Source of the DNA: Gp1-AA133 sp963850425
Lineage (GTDB): Bacteria; Acidobacteriota; Terriglobia; Terriglobales; Acidobacteriaceae
Length of the DNA: 64,000 nucleotides
Reading direction: 5' to 3'
Assembly (NCBI GenBank): GCA_963850425.1
Contig: CAWKLF010000007.1
Span: 1,253,797 to 1,317,796, forward strand
This document shows, in pieces, positions 47,568 through 56,187 of this stretch. The number at the start of each line of letters is the position of its first letter. The stretch's first letter is position 1. The notes beneath the pieces are model-generated. The model saw only the letters and a program-made list of their open reading frames with translations. It made no database searches and was not told the origin of the DNA. The translations under genes and the position numbers were made by a program.

Positions 47568-48457
47568 GGGCCTGGCGTGGATCGTCGGACAACCAGCCAC
47601 TCACAGCCGCCTTGTCGGATTGCGCCAAACCACAGCACGAGACGCAAGGCGGCGGGGCCAAAGAGCGGCAATTTTGTGAACCAGCTCACTACTCGCGTCG
47701 AGCGAGCGGCGAAGGAGCCAGCTTCCCGTTTTCTGAGGAATTGCTCCCGATGCAGATCGAACACGAAATACTCCGCCCCAAGTGTGTTCAGCAGCCTTCG
47801 CAAACGCGCATTGGTTGTGTAAGTAATCTGGTCGAGCAGAACGGTCCGACGACCAAGCAAACGGAGATAGAGCCTGCCTAGAAATTTCGGCATCAAAGGG
47901 AGCCACCGGATCTTGTAGTGGGGCTCGTAAAATCGCAGGTAGTTGGGACATGCGATATATAAGGCGCCCCCCTCCCTTAAAATGCGGGTTGCTTCGGCCA
48001 GGACGGCAAGCTGATTTTCGACATGCTCAATGACCTGATTCATCGTGACCAAGTCAAACGTGCCATCGGCGAACGGGAGGTTTTCGCCGACCCCGGCAAC
48101 AAATACTGGACGAGCCACGCGCTGGCGTGCGATCTGAATAGCGGTCAATTGCGTGCCGTTTCCGATCCGGTCGGGTTCGATGCCATAGCACTGCAGCCCA
48201 CGCTTCTGGCAGGCTGCCACGAAACTGCCCACTCCGGAGCCGAGATCAAGAATGCGCGAATTGTCTGTAACCCGAAAAAACGGTTCGATCGCGCGGAATA
48301 AGGAATCGGGATCGCACTTCATGAGGTCGTCGACGACTCTTGCCTGGACCTCGGGAGGCTGGATTCCTTCCCAGTTCTGTCGCCGGTAGCGAAGGAGCAG
48401 CTCTCGGATCTCGGGCTCAGAAAGCACATTGGTCTCGAATGCGGAGGTTGTTTTCAT
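47561..48457 (-). CDS. Class I SAM-dependent methyltransferase
   Basis: A 298-residue methyltransferase. The SAM-binding motif I is SRILDLGSGVGSFVAACQK near residue 70, acidic motif II is CYGIEPD, motif III is FDLVTMNQVIEHVEN and the post-motif is LREGGALYIACPNYLRFYEP. C-terminal residues 200-298 resemble sugar or polyprenyl glycan methyltransferases of Wbd or BtrJ type only in a general way. It may methylate a sugar hydroxyl, for example to cap the polysaccharide. The next gene overlaps its end by seven bases. Confidence 0.82.
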   Translation of the reverse strand: MKTTSAFETNVLSEPEIRELLLRYRRQNWEGIQPPEVQARVVDDLMKCDPDSLFRAIEPFFRVTDNSRILDLGSGVGSFVAACQKRGLQCYGIEPDRIGNGTQLTAIQIARQRVARPVFVAGVGENLPFADGTFDLVTMNQVIEHVENQLAVLAEATRILREGGALYIACPNYLRFYEPHYKIRWLPLMPKFLGRLYLRLLGRRTVLLDQITYTTNARLRRLLNTLGAEYFVFDLHREQFLRKREAGSFAARSTRVVSWFTKLPLFGPAALRLVLWFGAIRQGGCEWLVVRRSTPGPC

Positions 48458-48627
48458 TTCCGGGCAAATGCACTGAAGTGGGCGGCAAACTGATCGTTAG
48501 AGGTCTGAAGTATGCCCGCATGCAGCAATGGCCTCATGTCCAGAAGAGGGATTTGGTCATGCGCTTCTTGTTCGCTTGTTCCAAAGTCACCTGTTTTCTG
48601 ATCTTGCGAGCTGGCCTGCGGTTGGCT

Positions 48628-48828
48628 CTATAGGTACCCAAGTTCTTTCAATCGCTCCTCAATGATGCGCTCCTCTGCCTGATCTAACTTAGAGGCATCT
48701 TCTCGCAACAGGTCCTCCAGTACAAAGACGAGGAGATCTTCGAGGCTCGAAAACCTTTCGCGGAACTTTTGCTCCGCAGCGATGCACAAATCTTTTGGTA
48801 AGCGAACTTCTCTAAGATCGATAGGCAT
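48628..48828 (-). CDS. Small conserved hypothetical protein
   Basis: A 66-residue protein: a short beta start (PIDLREVRLPKDLCIAAEQKF), two helices and a charged end (EERIIEERLKELGYL). The C-terminal KELGYL end resembles tails I recall in small proteins encoded in polysaccharide clusters, and the N-terminal half has ribbon-helix-helix-like spacing. It lies six bases after the flippase stop, so it is almost certainly co-transcribed with it. Function unknown; no toxin-antitoxin partner is present. Confidence 0.5.
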   Translation of the reverse strand: MPIDLREVRLPKDLCIAAEQKFRERFSSLEDLLVFVLEDLLREDASKLDQAEERIIEERLKELGYL

Positions 48829-48834
48829 TCCCTG

Positions 48835-50406
48835 TCACCGAAACCTAGCAACACTGCCTCGCACTCTTGACCAGATGGCGCGCGCAATGATGCGATCGTC
48901 CTCGTCCAAGCCTGACATTACAGCGGTTCCGGCGAGGGCAAGATAACCCGCCACCCCACCGATAACAATCGCCAGCCATTCGGGCCGGATCGAGGCCAAC
49001 GTAATCCGCAAGGCTAGCACCAGTATCACACTGGTCGCTACCGCTGGCAAAAGCCGCCAATACCGGCGGTTGTACGGCGAAATCGCCAACGCCGTCCGCA
49101 CTTCACGCAGATACCAAATGTTGCTCAACGCCGCGGTAACCGCGGTGGCGATGGCGGCGCCTAAAATCCCAAGCGCCGGGATCAGCAGGATGTTGAGGGC
49201 GACCATGATGCAGGTCATGGTTGCCTGCACTTTGAGTAAACGTTTCTGATTGCCCGACATCAAGAGAAGATAACCAACCGATCCAGTTCCGCAGTTTATC
49301 AACTGACCGAGGGTACCAATTACCAGCACAATCCAACCTGCCTCAAATGACGGGCCGAAGATGCGCATCAAAGGCTTCGAGAAGACGATGACGACAGTGG
49401 CCAGCGGGATCGTGAACGCAAGAATCCACTTGGTAAGGGTCTGAAACAGTCGTCCCAGTAATTCCCGCTCTGCACGCGCATGTAGATCCGCAATCGTAGG
49501 AGAGAAAATCTGGTTGACCGACTGGAGGGCAACGGGAACAAAGGCGACGATTGCCATGGCAACCGAATAGATTCCAACTTCGAGGGCATTGATATAAACC
49601 CCGATCAAGATCTTGTCGACTTGGGCCAGCAGGAACTCCATGAGGCCCATTCCGAATACAGCGGCGCTGAACGAAAGAATCTGAGAATCCATTCGAGGCA
49701 ACGCACCCGTCATTCGACGCGCCTCGGCTGGTGTCAATTTCCACACGCAGGCGAGCAGCAGCAGCAAAACCACCACCGGGCTCAGAACCTGGGAGAGGAT
49801 GTAGCCGCGCAGGCCTTTGCCCCACATCACGAGCAAAACGGTGAGCAGCATCATCAGGGGAGTTCCGATGAAGTTGGTGATCAGGGTGCGGCGCGAGACG
49901 TCTTTATAGCCCTGCAGCACCTGGCCGAAGAATGCGGTCAGCGCTCCCAGGATCATGATGAGGGCGAACAATCCCAGATATCCGCGCAAGGCGTGGGTGT
50001 GGTAGACGCGCTCGGAGATCCAGGGTCCAGCGAATACGACGAAGGCTCCGAGCACCAGATTTGCGGCGAGCAGCAATCCCACGGCGCGCACGATGAAACC
50101 GCGCAATTCGTTGAACTGGCCAGACGCGTTGTATAAAGCGACGAAGCGCACCGCGGATTGCGGCAATCCCAGGCCGTTGAACACGCCGACGAAGCCGATG
50201 ATGGTCATGCCCAGCGCGTAGAGACCGAGGGCTTCCGCGCCGAGGACACGCGCGAGATAAACCTTGAACAGATAGCCGGCGGCGGCGGTAAACATCATTC
50301 CGGCGAAAAATACCGCCGAGTGCCGCGAGATCTGGCCCATCTGCGTGCGGAATTTCTGGGCCTCCTGCAGGGTGGGGATTTCCGGGGTTGTGTTCAGGGA
50401 TGACAT
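48835..50406 (-). CDS. Wzx-type polysaccharide flippase
   Basis: A 523-residue MATE-like flippase with about fourteen helices of the polysaccharide biosynthesis family. Early motifs include FAGMMFTAAAGYLFKVYLARVLGAEALGLYAL; central segments include ITNFIGTPLMMLLTVLLVMWG and GVYINALEVGIYSVAMAIVAF. It should move lipid-linked repeat units across the inner membrane so that the O-antigen ligase-like protein at 38801 can act. It is in frame throughout. The N-terminus is amphipathic. Confidence 0.87.
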   Translation of the reverse strand: MSSLNTTPEIPTLQEAQKFRTQMGQISRHSAVFFAGMMFTAAAGYLFKVYLARVLGAEALGLYALGMTIIGFVGVFNGLGLPQSAVRFVALYNASGQFNELRGFIVRAVGLLLAANLVLGAFVVFAGPWISERVYHTHALRGYLGLFALIMILGALTAFFGQVLQGYKDVSRRTLITNFIGTPLMMLLTVLLVMWGKGLRGYILSQVLSPVVVLLLLLACVWKLTPAEARRMTGALPRMDSQILSFSAAVFGMGLMEFLLAQVDKILIGVYINALEVGIYSVAMAIVAFVPVALQSVNQIFSPTIADLHARAERELLGRLFQTLTKWILAFTIPLATVVIVFSKPLMRIFGPSFEAGWIVLVIGTLGQLINCGTGSVGYLLLMSGNQKRLLKVQATMTCIMVALNILLIPALGILGAAIATAVTAALSNIWYLREVRTALAISPYNRRYWRLLPAVATSVILVLALRITLASIRPEWLAIVIGGVAGYLALAGTAVMSGLDEDDRIIARAIWSRVRGSVARFR

Positions 50407-50437
50407 CCGGTTCGAAACAAATCTCTGTCGTTAAGGA

Positions 50438-52159
50438 TTATTTTGAGACCGCCATGGGCCGGCCCGTGAATACCTGGCGCAAGACGTCAGTTGCGAGCGG
50501 CCCTTCCGCGGCTGACGCGGCGATGGTTCGATCGTCCCATTTGGCAAGCATACGCGGAATGTCGGGAATTTCGGCGGGCGATCGCAACAGGCGTCCAACA
50601 CGGAAGCGGTCAAACTGCTGGACGTAGGCAAAGGGCGTCGCGACCAGCCACTCGCATTGAAAACACGGGATTCCTTGCTGGGCGCAATCGAGCACCGTGC
50701 TGGATTCGACCGTGATGCCAAAGCGCGCGGAGTCGAGCAGCCCGGCTGAAAGCGGGCCCGCAACGATTGTCACATTCTGCGCGAGTTTCGAGCCGAGTGC
50801 GAGAGTGATGAGGCTGGCCCTTTGCCGGGGACTCTCGAAGGGATGCAATTTCAAGAGGAGGCTGCATTCTTGGTCTTGGGCGAGTCGCAGCAGCGGTGGT
50901 AACAGCTCGCGATAGATTTCTTCCGGCCGCCCGCACACGCTCTCATACGGCTCTGAAAAGAAGATGATGTTCGGCCGGTGGCTAGTGTCCACCTTTTTGC
51001 CGGTTGAAGTTGCGGCGCTCGAGCGGCCGATCACCACGCGATCGCCCGGCAAACGGCAGATGCGGGTGAGATAGTCACGCTCCATCTCGTTCTTCGCCAG
51101 GTAGAGATCGGAGGACAGAGTTTTCAAGAGATATCGTCCGTCAAAGGCGCCGTGGTGAAAGTCGACGGTGGGAATTTCTTTTTTTCTGGCGAGGATTACG
51201 GGCAGGCGGGTGTACCAGTTCGTGTCGTCTCCGCAGAGTACTCCGCTCACGGGCTCGCGCTCTAGGACTGCCTGCCAGGCATCGCCAACCTTAGGCGCGG
51301 CCTTGAGCCAGCGGGCGAAGGGTGCGAGCTGTCCGGCGCGTTCGAGCAGGCCTAACTCGGGGATTTGGGCGAACTGCGGGCGCAGACGACTCCACTGCTG
51401 GAGAAGAGAGGATGTCGTTGATTTTCGTCCGCCAGCGTATGAGGCGAGGCGGGCGACGGACACGTTGGGGGGAGGCTCGAATTGCAGGCCGCTGTTGCGC
51501 GTAGCGACCAGCAGGAATTTTCTTTCGGGAAGCAATCGCGCATATTCACTGGCGCCACGCGACACGTTCGTGTAGGCGCTGGGCAGGAGCACAACCGCCT
51601 CATCGCTTCGTGAATGCGACCGGGTGATTCGTGATCGCCACTCGTAGGCAGGGTCGTATTTATCCCAGAAGATCTCAGCCCATTGCGCATAGCGCAGGTT
51701 CTTGAAGGCGCGGGTAAAACGGCCAGCGAGGGGCCGGGCGCTCGAACTTCCAAAGCTGCGAACTTCGCGATTGAGCAGCAGGGCGATTCCTTGGACCGGC
51801 CAGCCCGGGCGGGTCGCGTACAAGTCTCCAGCCAAATCTGTTTCAGTGACGAGGCGGCGCAAGGCAATTGCCGTCTCGACTTCGGCATGGATGTGCAAGG
51901 AAGTCAACTCCCACCAATCCAGACCATTCTCATCGAGCAGTTGGCCGAAGCCGTTGCCGAGAATTTGCCCGGCGAGTCGCGGATCTTCGATGGGACGCCG
52001 CAGCGATTGCATGCGCAGCACCGGGCAGCCGAACAGATTCTGCCACGCCTCGGAGACCTCGACGGAGGATTTGCCGAGGTCCACGATGCGATCCCATTTC
52101 TGGGAAGCCCAGGGACCGCGGCGCGGGGAATCTTCGGGATGGAGGAGCAGAGTTTTCAC
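50438..52159 (-). CDS. Unknown glycan-cluster protein, capsule-synthase/GT-B-like
   Basis: A 573-residue protein with no membrane helix. The C-terminal half (about residues 270-560) has a GT-B-like pattern: VSGVLCGDDTNWYTRLPVIL, then FHHGAFDGRYLLKTL, LLLKLHPFESPRQ and RFGITVESSTVLDCAQQGIPCFQCEW. The last segment resembles the donor end of CDP-glycerol and capsule-type transferases, where a Lys-Leu-His-Pro and a Glu-Ser-Ser-Thr segment line the active site. The N-terminal 260 residues (LLLHPEDSPRRGPW at the start) are unfamiliar. It is probably a glycosyl- or glycerol-phosphate transferase. It lies between a double GNAT protein and the flippase. Acceptor and donor unknown. Confidence 0.6.
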   Translation of the reverse strand: MKTLLLHPEDSPRRGPWASQKWDRIVDLGKSSVEVSEAWQNLFGCPVLRMQSLRRPIEDPRLAGQILGNGFGQLLDENGLDWWELTSLHIHAEVETAIALRRLVTETDLAGDLYATRPGWPVQGIALLLNREVRSFGSSSARPLAGRFTRAFKNLRYAQWAEIFWDKYDPAYEWRSRITRSHSRSDEAVVLLPSAYTNVSRGASEYARLLPERKFLLVATRNSGLQFEPPPNVSVARLASYAGGRKSTTSSLLQQWSRLRPQFAQIPELGLLERAGQLAPFARWLKAAPKVGDAWQAVLEREPVSGVLCGDDTNWYTRLPVILARKKEIPTVDFHHGAFDGRYLLKTLSSDLYLAKNEMERDYLTRICRLPGDRVVIGRSSAATSTGKKVDTSHRPNIIFFSEPYESVCGRPEEIYRELLPPLLRLAQDQECSLLLKLHPFESPRQRASLITLALGSKLAQNVTIVAGPLSAGLLDSARFGITVESSTVLDCAQQGIPCFQCEWLVATPFAYVQQFDRFRVGRLLRSPAEIPDIPRMLAKWDDRTIAASAAEGPLATDVLRQVFTGRPMAVSK

Positions 52160-52173
52160 GGGCGCCTCTCGGC

Positions 52174-53940
52174 CTAGCGGCCGACCGGCACCTCCGGGAC
52201 GGGACTTGTTTGGGGAACAACTTTTTCTACCCGTTGAATCATAAGAGTCTTACGGCGGATCATGGAATATCGATGCTGGAAAGCGGTCCGGGCCAAGCCA
52301 CGGATGGAGGACTGATTGGAGCCGGCGCTGAAGATCCATGGGGATCGCCCATCGCCGAGCAATTGTCTCGCAATCAGGCTGATGGTGATTCCGTAGTAGT
52401 CACACCCCCGCGCTGCCACCGGTGTCCAGCAATCAAATATCAGAGAGGCGTTCGGCGACGGCGCGCTCAAGCGGGTGTTGAGCTCTGCCATAAAGAAGCC
52501 GTCAAAAGGCGCGGTCCAGCCGAAATGCACTGCCTTGCCGTCTTGCGCGAGGAGAACGTAGCCGGTCACGCCTTCAGACTTCCAGCGTCCGGCAGCGCGA
52601 AGAAGGTAGGCTTGCGTTTCGCGCTCTTTTTCATACCGCATTGCGCCCTGTGCCAGGATTTCTAATGTTAACGGAGCCAATTCCATGGGTGTGGATGAAA
52701 GCTGCTCTCTCGACAGCGGGCAGTCGGCTGACCATTGGTAGAAACGAACTTCCTCCCGGCTCGCAAGCAATCCTGCCATGCGACCGCGGACCCAGTTCAG
52801 TGTCGACCCAGACTGTCGAAAGTGCTCCCGGGCATTCTGGAGGCGGCCGATGCCCGCGCGAATTCCCGCTTCCAGAGCGGGCGAAAGCTTCGCGGCCCGG
52901 GCGGCGCGGTGGCGCATTGCGGTCTTGATTGTGTGAGTGGGTGAACTGGATACGGTGGCATGGAGAGTCCTACGGGCGGCATTAGAAACACGCTCCTTGT
53001 AATCTTCGGCGCCCAGTCCGAGATCCACGACGTCGATGGCGGGAGTATCACAGGATTCCACAATTAACTTTGAGAGGAGGCAGTATCCCGGCGACACCTG
53101 CTCGAAGGCGGTCTCGAACGTGGGTTGGTACCAGAACCAACTTCCATGAAATCGAAATCCGTAATTCCAGGCCACGGCGCGATGGCCAACGTTCAACTGC
53201 GATAGGACGAGCCATCCAGACCGCGACAAGGCTCTGGCCAGTCGCGCGAGGAACACCCGTCTTCTGGCGTCGACCTGATTGCTGATGCGGCCGGTGGCCA
53301 GAAAGCGCGCGATGTGGGCGACGCTGAATGGCTGCAGCAACGGCTCAATCGACTCCCAGGTAGTGTGATGAACGAGGCTGACTCCGCCCTGGCGACCCAG
53401 AAAATTCATCCCTCGGCGGAAGATCTTTCTGCCGTTCAACTTTGATTTCAGGGTGCGGCGTTCCTCCTCAGAACCCAGCTTTACCTGCGCGCACTGGTAG
53501 GCAGTGCGCAAGAACGTGTGGTATTTGTAGGGGCCTGCGAGCTTGCGCAACAAAGGCACGGTCGGCGAATCCGCGGGAAGGTTTGAGAGTGAGAGTTCGT
53601 TCACTCTGGCCCGGCGCAATTCTGAAAATACCGCATTCAGCATGGCTTCGCGATCCGAAGGATCACTCAGAAAGTCACAATAATCCGCGGTGTTACCGGA
53701 AAGCCACGACGCTGACGTCTGTTCTGGCTGCGTGGCCAGCGCGGCGACGCCCTTCAGCTCCTCATTCTCATACAAGAGGAGCAACCACGGCGTGAGTACA
53801 TCGCGATAGGCCGCTTCCACCGAGGCCGCCCATTCATACGTATAGAACACTTGCGGCGATGGCATGCGATCGACAAGCGAATTCCACTGCTTTCGCAGAT
53901 TGGCGTCGTCAGGAATCGTTCGGTGGATGACTATGGGCAC
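52174..53940 (-). CDS. Double GNAT (FemAB-like plus second acyltransferase) protein
   Basis: A 588-residue protein with two acyl-CoA-type domains. The first (about residues 1-320) is FemAB/BioF2-like: PSPQVFYTYEWAASVEAAY near residue 28 and LVLSQLNVGHRAVAWNYGFR with YQPTFETAFEQVSPGYCLL near residue 300. The second (about 400-580) contains GYVLLAQDGKAVHFGWTAP and IFSAGSNQSSIRGLARTAF, typical of a GNAT end. The frame extends to 54105, but the GTG at 53940 is preferred because the first 55 residues run over the upstream gene and look random. It may acylate amino sugars, such as nonulosonate or N-deacetylated sugars. No catalytic base is certain in the first domain. Confidence 0.7.
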   Translation of the reverse strand: MPIVIHRTIPDDANLRKQWNSLVDRMPSPQVFYTYEWAASVEAAYRDVLTPWLLLLYENEELKGVAALATQPEQTSASWLSGNTADYCDFLSDPSDREAMLNAVFSELRRARVNELSLSNLPADSPTVPLLRKLAGPYKYHTFLRTAYQCAQVKLGSEEERRTLKSKLNGRKIFRRGMNFLGRQGGVSLVHHTTWESIEPLLQPFSVAHIARFLATGRISNQVDARRRVFLARLARALSRSGWLVLSQLNVGHRAVAWNYGFRFHGSWFWYQPTFETAFEQVSPGYCLLSKLIVESCDTPAIDVVDLGLGAEDYKERVSNAARRTLHATVSSSPTHTIKTAMRHRAARAAKLSPALEAGIRAGIGRLQNAREHFRQSGSTLNWVRGRMAGLLASREEVRFYQWSADCPLSREQLSSTPMELAPLTLEILAQGAMRYEKERETQAYLLRAAGRWKSEGVTGYVLLAQDGKAVHFGWTAPFDGFFMAELNTRLSAPSPNASLIFDCWTPVAARGCDYYGITISLIARQLLGDGRSPWIFSAGSNQSSIRGLARTAFQHRYSMIRRKTLMIQRVEKVVPQTSPVPEVPVGR

Positions 53941-54007
53941 GAAGAACCCGCTTTTAGGCAACACGATGCGATCGGGGGACGGGGTTGCTGGACAGGTACG
54001 CAGCTCG

Positions 54008-55132
54008 TCATTGTGCGCTCTCCCGCTTTCCGGGATCGCCGGTCGCCTCAGCCGGCATCTGTTCGACGTGGCCGAAACTCCGGCGCAGGCCGTCATGGAG
54101 GCCACACAAGTGAGCCTCGAACTCGGCGAGGTTCATGTCCAGGCTTACGTGCACGCGAGGGATGCTGAAGCGAGACGTCTTTGGACCGAAACCCCCGCCG
54201 AAATTGGTGAACGCGCAATCGTATCCAGCGCGTTCCGCCATCTGCAACTCCCGGCCCGAAACCGAGTCGACCCCGCCGAACGGGTAGGCGATCGACCAGA
54301 CCGAAGTTCGCAGACGGCTCTCCAGTTCTCTGCGGCTGCGGGAAATTTCCAGCCAGGCATCATCCGCCGACAAGTGAGAAAGCTTGGGGTGGGTGATGGT
54401 GTGGGAACCGATCGTCATCCCGGCGTCGAGGAGTTGCCGGATTTCGTTTTCCGCCAGGAGTCGGAACCGGGCACCTGATCCGTCCACATAGCGGCACTGC
54501 CAATCCGGCGGCATGGCATAGTGGTCGCGGATGGCCTTCGCGAACCCCAGTCTGTCAGCTCCATCGAGGCTGGAAAGACTCGAAACCATTTCCCACCAGA
54601 GGCGATGCCGCTGATCGACGTTGCTTGTCAGGTTCGCCTGTACTGGGACGCCCTGAAAATCGCCCTGCAATTCTCCGGAGGGGGCGGCCAGGAGAGTCAG
54701 GTAGAGTTCCTCGTACCATAACATCGCGGGCGATTCCGACAACGACTGCGCGGTCACGAAAAACAGGCAGGAGAGTTTCTCATTCTGGAGAATCGGAAGC
54801 ATCTCCGACACAGCGTTCGCCAAGCCGTCATCGCAAGTCAGCAGCACGGCGCGGGGAGGCAAGGGGCTTCCCGTGATACACCACCGCCGAACATCCTCGG
54901 GAGACACTACGTTGTAGCGTGAGCGCAGCAGGCGCAGTTGATTCTGGAAGGAATCGCGCGTCACCCAGCCGCCATCCAGCAACCGGTCGGTGACTCTGTA
55001 TCCGGCAGGCAAGACGCCGTGGTAGGTGACCACCCCCAGGTTTCCCACGCGGGCCGCCCAACGGCGAAGGAAAGACGAGCGCTGCAGCGCCGGGTAGACA
55101 ACTCGCTTCAACACTGGGCTGACAAACTTCAT
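54008..55132 (-). CDS. Polysaccharide deacetylase (NodB fold)
   Basis: A 374-residue carbohydrate esterase family 4-type protein. It has the early strand VVTYHGVLPAGYR, motif 1 as VLLTCDDGLANAV with the expected double Asp (Cys replaces the usual Phe of TFDDG), and motif 2 as SHTITHPKLSHLS (His-x3-His metal site). IAYPFGGVDSVSGRELQMA gives the motif 3-type PFG loop. Metal ligands are therefore intact. The N-terminus has no signal peptide, so it may act on a cytosolic lipid-linked sugar. It overlaps the pseudaminate synthase gene by four bases (55129-55132). It would supply a free amino group for the acyltransferases downstream. Confidence 0.8.
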   Translation of the reverse strand: MKFVSPVLKRVVYPALQRSSFLRRWAARVGNLGVVTYHGVLPAGYRVTDRLLDGGWVTRDSFQNQLRLLRSRYNVVSPEDVRRWCITGSPLPPRAVLLTCDDGLANAVSEMLPILQNEKLSCLFFVTAQSLSESPAMLWYEELYLTLLAAPSGELQGDFQGVPVQANLTSNVDQRHRLWWEMVSSLSSLDGADRLGFAKAIRDHYAMPPDWQCRYVDGSGARFRLLAENEIRQLLDAGMTIGSHTITHPKLSHLSADDAWLEISRSRRELESRLRTSVWSIAYPFGGVDSVSGRELQMAERAGYDCAFTNFGGGFGPKTSRFSIPRVHVSLDMNLAEFEAHLCGLHDGLRRSFGHVEQMPAEATGDPGKRESAQ

Positions 55133-56187
55133 GAATTCGAAATCAAATTCCAGCTCAGCGGCGTTCCGCGTTCGATATCATGCGCGGCCCGTTTCCCAAG
55201 CACCTGCGCGAGATGCCGGGTATGCAAACCGTCAGCCGGCCGGATGGAGCGCACGTTCTCGCGGGTGAAGAGCTCGCCTTGCTTCACATCTTGGACGACG
55301 AAGAGCGAGCGCCGGAAGCGGCGGCTGGCTTGCTCTTTCTCGCTGAAGCCGAAGTATACGTTGCCCAGCGCTTTTTCGGCGGTCCGGACGGCATCTACCA
55401 TCGCTTTGAATTCTTCGGGCTGGAGCGAGAAAGCGCTGTCGGGGCCGTGTGTGGCGCGGGAGAGGGTGAGGTGCTTTTCGATGATGCAGGCGCCGAGCGC
55501 GACCGACGTCACGGCAGCCGTGATGCCCAGAGTGTGATCGGAGAGGCCGACTGGAACGTTGAAGTGGCGCGCCATCTCGGGGATGGTTCGCAGGTTCATG
55601 TCTTCCGGCGGCGACGGGTAAGCGCTGTTGCACTTCAGCAGAGCAATCTCGGTTGCGCCCGCCTTGCGCGCGGTGGCCACGGCTTCTTCGATTTCTTCGA
55701 GACCAGCCATGCCGGTCGACATGATCAGGGGCTTGCCAGTGGCGGCCATCTTTTCAATCAGGGGAAGGTCCACGACTTCGAACGACGCAAGCTTGTGTGC
55801 GGGGACTTTCATGTTCTCGAGGAAGTCGACGGCAGTGTGGTCGAAGGCGCTGGAGAAGAAATCCATCCCGAGGTCATTGGTGATTTTCATCAGCCCGGGT
55901 TGCCACTCCCATGGCGTGTAGGCCTGCTGGTAGAGCTCGTAAAGAGTCTTTCCGTCCCACAGCGTACCGCCCTTTACGCGGAAATATTCTTTGTCGCTCT
56001 GGATGGAAATGGTGTCGGGGGTGTAGGTCTGCAATTTTACGGCATCGGCCCCGGCTCGTTTGGCGGCCTCGATAATGCGGACGGCTTGCGAACAATCCTG
56101 GTTGTGATTGGCCGACAGCTCAGCAATAACATACACGCGCTTGCCTGGCCCAATGCTGCGTCCGTTGATTTCGATGCTGTCACTCAT
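55129..56187 (-). CDS. pseI: Pseudaminic acid synthase
   Basis: A 352-residue NeuB-family aldolase with SAF domain. It condenses a 2,4-diacetamido-2,4,6-trideoxy hexose with phosphoenolpyruvate to give the nine-carbon nonulosonate. Seen: VYVIAELSANHNQDCSQAV (metal and phosphoenolpyruvate region), ADAVKLQTYTPDT, FFSSAFDHTAVDFLE and KLASFEVVDLPLI. LSDHTLGITAAVTSVALGA, EKHLTLSRATHGPDSAFS and the C-terminal SAF domain from about residue 290 (RSLFVVQDVKQGELFTRENV) are also clear. The KHLTLSRATHGPDSAFS form fits PseI rather than NeuB. It is fully in frame and overlaps the PseG-GNAT gene by four bases. Confidence 0.9.
   Translation of the reverse strand: MSDSIEINGRSIGPGKRVYVIAELSANHNQDCSQAVRIIEAAKRAGADAVKLQTYTPDTISIQSDKEYFRVKGGTLWDGKTLYELYQQAYTPWEWQPGLMKITNDLGMDFFSSAFDHTAVDFLENMKVPAHKLASFEVVDLPLIEKMAATGKPLIMSTGMAGLEEIEEAVATARKAGATEIALLKCNSAYPSPPEDMNLRTIPEMARHFNVPVGLSDHTLGITAAVTSVALGACIIEKHLTLSRATHGPDSAFSLQPEEFKAMVDAVRTAEKALGNVYFGFSEKEQASRRFRRSLFVVQDVKQGELFTRENVRSIRPADGLHTRHLAQVLGKRAAHDIERGTPLSWNLISNS

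Noticed and set aside
53941..54105. N-terminal extension of the double GNAT frame
   Set aside because: It overlaps the end of the deacetylase gene and resembles no acyltransferase; a GTG at 53940 starts the family-like part.
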